DNA of 64,000 nucleotides from Kitasatospora kifunensis (GTDB lineage Bacteria; Actinomycetota; Actinomycetes; Streptomycetales; Streptomycetaceae): NCBI RefSeq assembly GCF_014203855.1, contig NZ_JACHJV010000001.1, positions 186,001 to 250,000 of the forward strand, read 5' to 3'. Shown piece by piece: positions 60,655 to 64,000 of this stretch (position 1 is its first letter; each line of letters starts with the position of its first letter). The notes under the pieces were generated by a model. It saw only the letters and a program-made list of their open reading frames with translations, ran no database searches and was not told where the DNA came from. The position numbers and the translations under genes were made by a program.

Positions 60655-61254
60655 TCAGCCCGCCTGCACGGCGGCTCGGGCCAGGGTGGTCGCCGTGTGC
60701 ACGACGCTGGCGATGGCTTCTTCGGGGTCCAGCCCGCACAGGTCGGTCAGGCTGAACAGCGCCTCGGCGCTGACGACGACCGCCAGGTCGCGCTTGAGCT
60801 GGGCCAGCGCGGTGGGGTCGACGGCCCCAGGGGTCTCGGCCAGCGGGGCCAAGGCGTAGTCGATCAGACCGAAGCGCAGGCCCGGGCGGGCGACCTGGCC
60901 GGGGCGCACCACGGCGCCCGCGATCATGGCGCGGACCACGCCCTGCCGGGCCTGCACATGGCGCAGCAGGAACTCGGTTGCGGCAGCGACCCGTTCGACC
61001 GGGTCACTGGAGTGCGCGACCGATGCGAGGGCTTCGGCCGGATCGGGCAGCAGCCCGGCCATGACCTCCTGCAGCAGGGTGACCAGGTCGGGGAAGTAGC
61101 GGTAGGCCGTGGCCTCCGACACCAGGGCGGCCGCCGCGATCTCGGGCATGCTCACCTCGCGACCGGTGCGGCTCAACTCGGCCGCGGCCTGCAGGATCGC
61201 GGTGCGGGTGCGCAGTTTCTGGTTGGCACGGCCCGCCGTGCTGGGCGCTGTCAA
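60655..61254 (-). CDS. TetR-family transcriptional regulator
   Basis: The protein has 199 residues with the N-terminal HTH (AILQAAAELSRTGREVSMPE, then VSEATAYRYFPDLVTLLQEV). It diverges from the cupin gene and most likely represses it and perhaps itself, through the repeats in the 136-base gap. Confidence 0.9.
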   Translation of the reverse strand: MTAPSTAGRANQKLRTRTAILQAAAELSRTGREVSMPEIAAAALVSEATAYRYFPDLVTLLQEVMAGLLPDPAEALASVAHSSDPVERVAAATEFLLRHVQARQGVVRAMIAGAVVRPGQVARPGLRFGLIDYALAPLAETPGAVDPTALAQLKRDLAVVVSAEALFSLTDLCGLDPEEAIASVVHTATTLARAAVQAG

Positions 61255-61317
61255 GGGTCCACCTTTCCGCCTGCGGCGGCTGGAGTCGCGAGGGCGCCGC
61301 CGTGATACGAGGAGCCT

Positions 61318-61350
61318 TGCCCCATATCTTGCCCCATATTACGCAAGCCA
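61318..61350. promoter_or_regulatory. Repeat-rich operator candidate between TetR and cupin genes
   Basis: TTGCCCCATAT occurs twice in tandem and the block is bounded by CTTGC and GCAAG, near 61318-61347. The position between divergent TetR and cupin genes suits a TetR operator. Confidence 0.55.
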
Positions 61351-61390
61351 ACTACAGTCATGGGAGGAGACTCTCACCGAGGAGTGGCCC

Positions 61391-61849
61391 ATGAACGACG
61401 TCTCGATCGTCACCCCGGACGACGGCGAGGTCATCGAGCTGGGGCGGGCCCGGATCCGCATCCTGGAGGACGGCGGCACCACCGCGCACCGCCTCGGGAT
61501 CGGGGAGGTCACGCTCGCCCCGCACAGCCCGGGCCCGCCCCAGCATCGCCACGCCGAGCACGACGAGGGCTTCTACATCGTCTCCGGCACCGCCAGGTTC
61601 ACCGTCGGCCAACAGGAGTACGAGGCGACGGCGGGCACCCTGGTGATGGTTCCGCCGGGGGTGCCGCACACCTTCGCCAACCCGGGCGACGAACCGGTCG
61701 TGATGATCAATACGTTCACCCCGGACCTGTACGTGCAGTACTTCCGGGACCTGCGCGACACGCTCGCCGCGAGCGGGGAACTGAGCCCGCAGGCCACCGC
61801 GGAGGTGATGGGCCGCTACGCCACCACGCCGGCCACCGACTTCGCCTGA
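61391..61849 (+). CDS. Cupin-domain protein
   Basis: This is a 152-residue single-domain cupin. Metal-binding motif 1 is PPQHRHAEHDEGFYIVSG, and motif 2 is PPGVPHTFANPGDEP with the last His. Function is unknown; such proteins can be oxygenases, isomerases or sensors. GAGGAGTGG precedes ATG 61391. The 3' end overlaps the convergent hydrolase by 34 bases. Confidence 0.9.
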   Translation: MNDVSIVTPDDGEVIELGRARIRILEDGGTTAHRLGIGEVTLAPHSPGPPQHRHAEHDEGFYIVSGTARFTVGQQEYEATAGTLVMVPPGVPHTFANPGDEPVVMINTFTPDLYVQYFRDLRDTLAASGELSPQATAEVMGRYATTPATDFA

Positions 61850-62658
61850 CCGTCGGTGAACTCCCTGATGGCCCCGAGCGTCTGGGCGAGCTGCTCGATG
61901 TGCGGGAAGTGCCCGGCCTGCGCGACCGGTTGGAAGCGCCCGTCGGCGAACGCGTCGGCGTAGGCGCGTCCGTACGCCACGGAGGCGATGCCGTCCTGCT
62001 CACCCCAGAGGACCAGGGCGGGGAGCGTCACGCGGTGCAGACGGCGGCGCAGCTTCGGGTCGTGCTGGTAGGGGTCGCCCGCATAGACCTGCAGGGTCTG
62101 CTGGTTGGCGGCCAGCGCGGCCCGCTGCGCGTCGCTGAGAGCGGCCGGGTTGAGCCGGAAGGCCGGGTTGTGGAAGGCCAGTTGGCCGATCTCGGCCGGG
62201 CTGAGCGAGCGGGTGTCGGCGATCTCGCGCGGATCCTTCACCAGGATCCCGGTCGCGTTGAGCAGGACCAGCGCGCCGAGTCGGCCGCGGGTGTCGCGCA
62301 GCGCCATCTCGGCGGCGATCCAGCCACCGATCGAACTGCCGATGACTATGACCTCGTTCAGACCGAGGACGTCGAGCAGATCGAGGTACGCCTCGGCGAG
62401 GTCGGCAACGCTGTCCACCCAGTCGGGGCGGGGCCGGCCGTCGAAGCCGGGGTGGGTCGGGGTGAGTACGTAGGCGTGCTCGGACAGTGCGGCCGCGAGC
62501 CCGGCGACGGAGCGCGGGCCGGCCCCGCCGTGCAGCAGGAGCACGCCGCTGCCGCCGGACGCGGCCGCATCGCCCTGCTCGTCGACGGTCAGAGTCAGCC
62601 CCTCGCCCAGGTCGAACGTCCGGGCCGGTCGGGTGGTTCGGGTAGTTGCGGTGGTCAT
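61816..62658 (-). CDS. Alpha/beta-hydrolase
   Basis: The protein has 280 residues. HGGAGPRS gives the oxyanion region and the nucleophile Ser is in VIGSSIGGWIAAE. Asp in WGEQDGIA and His in AGHFPHIEQLA complete the triad. The substrate is unknown. ATG 62658 has AAGGAG upstream; longer frames are unlikely. Confidence 0.9.
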   Translation of the reverse strand: MTTATTRTTRPARTFDLGEGLTLTVDEQGDAAASGGSGVLLLHGGAGPRSVAGLAAALSEHAYVLTPTHPGFDGRPRPDWVDSVADLAEAYLDLLDVLGLNEVIVIGSSIGGWIAAEMALRDTRGRLGALVLLNATGILVKDPREIADTRSLSPAEIGQLAFHNPAFRLNPAALSDAQRAALAANQQTLQVYAGDPYQHDPKLRRRLHRVTLPALVLWGEQDGIASVAYGRAYADAFADGRFQPVAQAGHFPHIEQLAQTLGAIREFTDGQAKSVAGVVA

Positions 62659-62709
62659 GGCGCAGCTCCTTGTCCTCGATACCAGCCGTGCTGGAGCCAA
62701 GCCCTCTTT

Positions 62710-62770
62710 GTGAGAGTTGACTCCCATAAGAGTAGAGAGCTCGCGTGGCATCATGCAAGTGAACTCTCAC
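62710..62770. promoter_or_regulatory. Inverted repeat upstream of the hydrolase
   Basis: GTGAGAGTT (62710-62718) and AACTCTCAC (62762-62770) are exact complements 43 bases apart, in the gap between the hydrolase start and the EIIC stop. GACTCTCACC upstream of the cupin (near 61369) resembles one arm, so the TetR protein might bind both. Confidence 0.45.
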
Positions 62771-62786
62771 GATGAGGGCTGGCTCA

Positions 62787-64000
62787 CTACAGCGGGTCTG
62801 GTCGCGCCGTGGCGCCGGGAGTTGACGCCGGATCGGCGAGAGGTTGCGTGCCCTGTTCGCCGAGAGGTTGCGTGCCCCGTTCGCTGAGAGGCGGCGCGTC
62901 GAGTCCGCCGAGGGGCGGCGTGCCCCGTTCGCTGAGGGTTGGCGCGTTGAGTTCGCTCAGCATCGCCTTGGTGAAGCCGAAGTAGTAGGTGGCCAGGAAG
63001 CCCACCAGATAGCCGACGAACAGGCCGCCGGCGTAGACCAGCAGACTGCTCCCCAGACCGTGGTTGCCCTTCAGCAGCGGGAAGAGCGCCCATCCTGACG
63101 GGCCGATGGCCGTCGCGCCGACCTCGGTGCCCAGCATGCTGAAGAGGCCGATGAAGGCGCCGCCGGCCGCGCCACCGAGACAGGCGGTGACGAACGGGCG
63201 GCCGAGCGGCAGCGAGACACCGTAGATCAGCGGCTCCCCCACCCCCAGGAAACCGGTCGGCAAGGCGGACCTGATGGTGGCTCGGATCGAGGTGTTGTTC
63301 CGCAGCCGCAGATAGGCCGCCAGGGCGCAGCCGACCTGTCCGGCCCCTGCCATGGCCAGGATCGGCAGCAGCACGGTGTAGCCGCGTTCTTCGATGAGGG
63401 TGGTGTGGATCGGGATCAGCGCCTGGTGCAGGCCCAGCATCACCAGCGGCAGGAACAGCCCGCCCAGCAGCAGCCCGGCGAACACCCCACCCCGGGCCAT
63501 CAGCCAGGTCACCGCCGTGCCAACCGCGTTGGAGAGGTGTCCGGCGACGAACATCAGGCCGAACACCGTCACCAGGCCCGTGATCAGCAGCGTCAAGGTG
63601 GGCGTGAGGAGCACGTCCAGCGCCGTCGGCACCCAGCGACGGCAGCACCTCTCCACCCCGCTCGCCAGCGCCGCCGCGCCCAGTGCGCCCAGCACGCCGC
63701 CCTGGCCGGCCGTCAGCTGCTGGCCGAAGGCCGAGACGTGGGACACGCCCACGAAGACGATCACCGCCGCGGCGGCACCGCCGAGGACCGGTGTGCCGCC
63801 GCACTCCTTGGCCGTGTTGTAGCCGACGAACACCGCGATCAGCGACAGGAAACCGCCACTGATCGCGGTCAGCGCCGGGACCAGCGCGGGCAGCCAGTGC
63901 AGGGTGGTGAGCAGGCCGTTGATAGCCGCGATGACACCCGCCCCGATCAGCGCCGGGATCAGCGGGACGAAGATGTCGGCGATCCGACGCAGCACCACCT
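62787..64000 (-). CDS. PTS EIIC component of the glucose/sucrose family, 5' end beyond window
   Basis: At least 403 residues are visible, with about ten hydrophobic helices. Typical segments are GLHQALIPIHTTLI and GVGEPLIYGVSLPLGRPF. The frame is open at the right edge with no good start inside the window, and an EIIB domain may precede it. The last 55 or so residues are a hydrophilic tail with degenerate repeats (LSERGTPPL, LSERGTQPL, LGEQGTQPL) that a normal EIIC lacks. The sugar is unknown; an amino sugar or disaccharide is possible for this family. Confidence 0.88.
   Translation of the reverse strand, partial: VVLRRIADIFVPLIPALIGAGVIAAINGLLTTLHWLPALVPALTAISGGFLSLIAVFVGYNTAKECGGTPVLGGAAAAVIVFVGVSHVSAFGQQLTAGQGGVLGALGAAALASGVERCCRRWVPTALDVLLTPTLTLLITGLVTVFGLMFVAGHLSNAVGTAVTWLMARGGVFAGLLLGGLFLPLVMLGLHQALIPIHTTLIEERGYTVLLPILAMAGAGQVGCALAAYLRLRNNTSIRATIRSALPTGFLGVGEPLIYGVSLPLGRPFVTACLGGAAGGAFIGLFSMLGTEVGATAIGPSGWALFPLLKGNHGLGSSLLVYAGGLFVGYLVGFLATYYFGFTKAMLSELNAPTLSERGTPPLGGLDAPPLSERGTQPLGEQGTQPLADPASTPGATARPDPL

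Overview
The window is high-GC DNA with Streptomyces-type genes and translation signals. It carries divergent Streptomyces regulators, DUF969/DUF979, zinc-free ribosomal protein paralogues under a Zur box, a FemX-type ligase and many GTG and overlapping ATGA/TGATG starts. I read it as a Streptomycetaceae chromosome (Streptomyces or Kitasatospora); the species cannot be named from this sequence alone. No tRNA, rRNA, CRISPR array, insertion sequence or replication origin was recognised.

Positions 1-31.8 kb hold part of a non-ribosomal peptide cluster. One uninterrupted minus-strand frame (20175 down to the left edge, 6,725 codons and still open) encodes an NRPS of six complete modules plus the start of a seventh condensation domain. 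Binding-pocket residues read by eye give Ser-Ser-Ser-X-Asn-X. The condensation domains following modules 1-4 look like dual condensation/epimerisation domains, so residues 1-4 may be D. An MbtH-like protein lies just upstream. On the other strand are a P450 and an Asp/Asn-type beta-hydroxylase. Beyond them is the dpgA-B-C-D operon for 3,5-dihydroxyphenylglycine, its likely aminotransferase (HpgT-like), a CmlA-type di-iron hydroxylase and a SARP activator. The Dpg-activating module is not evident among the six visible modules and probably lies left of the window. Two promoter regions share a GTTCAACTG inverted repeat, and several gaps in the cluster hold different short tandem repeats.

31.9-48.9 kb is mixed: secreted proteins (one a ricin-lectin/aerolysin-like toxin candidate), a TrmB/LuxR-like regulator, and a pyroglutamate locus (gntR-pxpB-pxpC diverging from DUF969-DUF979-pcp, without pxpA). 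It also holds an NlpC/P60 endopeptidase, a phospholipase D, a nitrilase-family hydrolase, a beheaded FAD oxidase, a methyltransferase, a histone-H1-like protein and a PPOX protein.

49.2-54.9 kb holds a stand-alone condensation-domain protein, a Zur-box-controlled rpsR2-rpmF2 pair, a Pmp3-like peptide, a DUF2470 protein behind a clear iron box, a broken transglutaminase-like gene and small conserved proteins.

55.1-60.6 kb is the most intriguing small locus. A 43-residue peptide with a Trp-rich C-terminus has its own ribosome binding site and lies directly ahead of a FemX-like aminoacyl-tRNA-dependent ligase and an alanine-racemase-fold protein. Divergent to it are a TauD-family oxygenase and a DHA2-type exporter. 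This looks like a possible peptide-modifying system, although FemX and the racemase could equally be cell-wall genes. The right end holds a TetR/cupin/hydrolase group and a PTS EIIC cut by the window edge.
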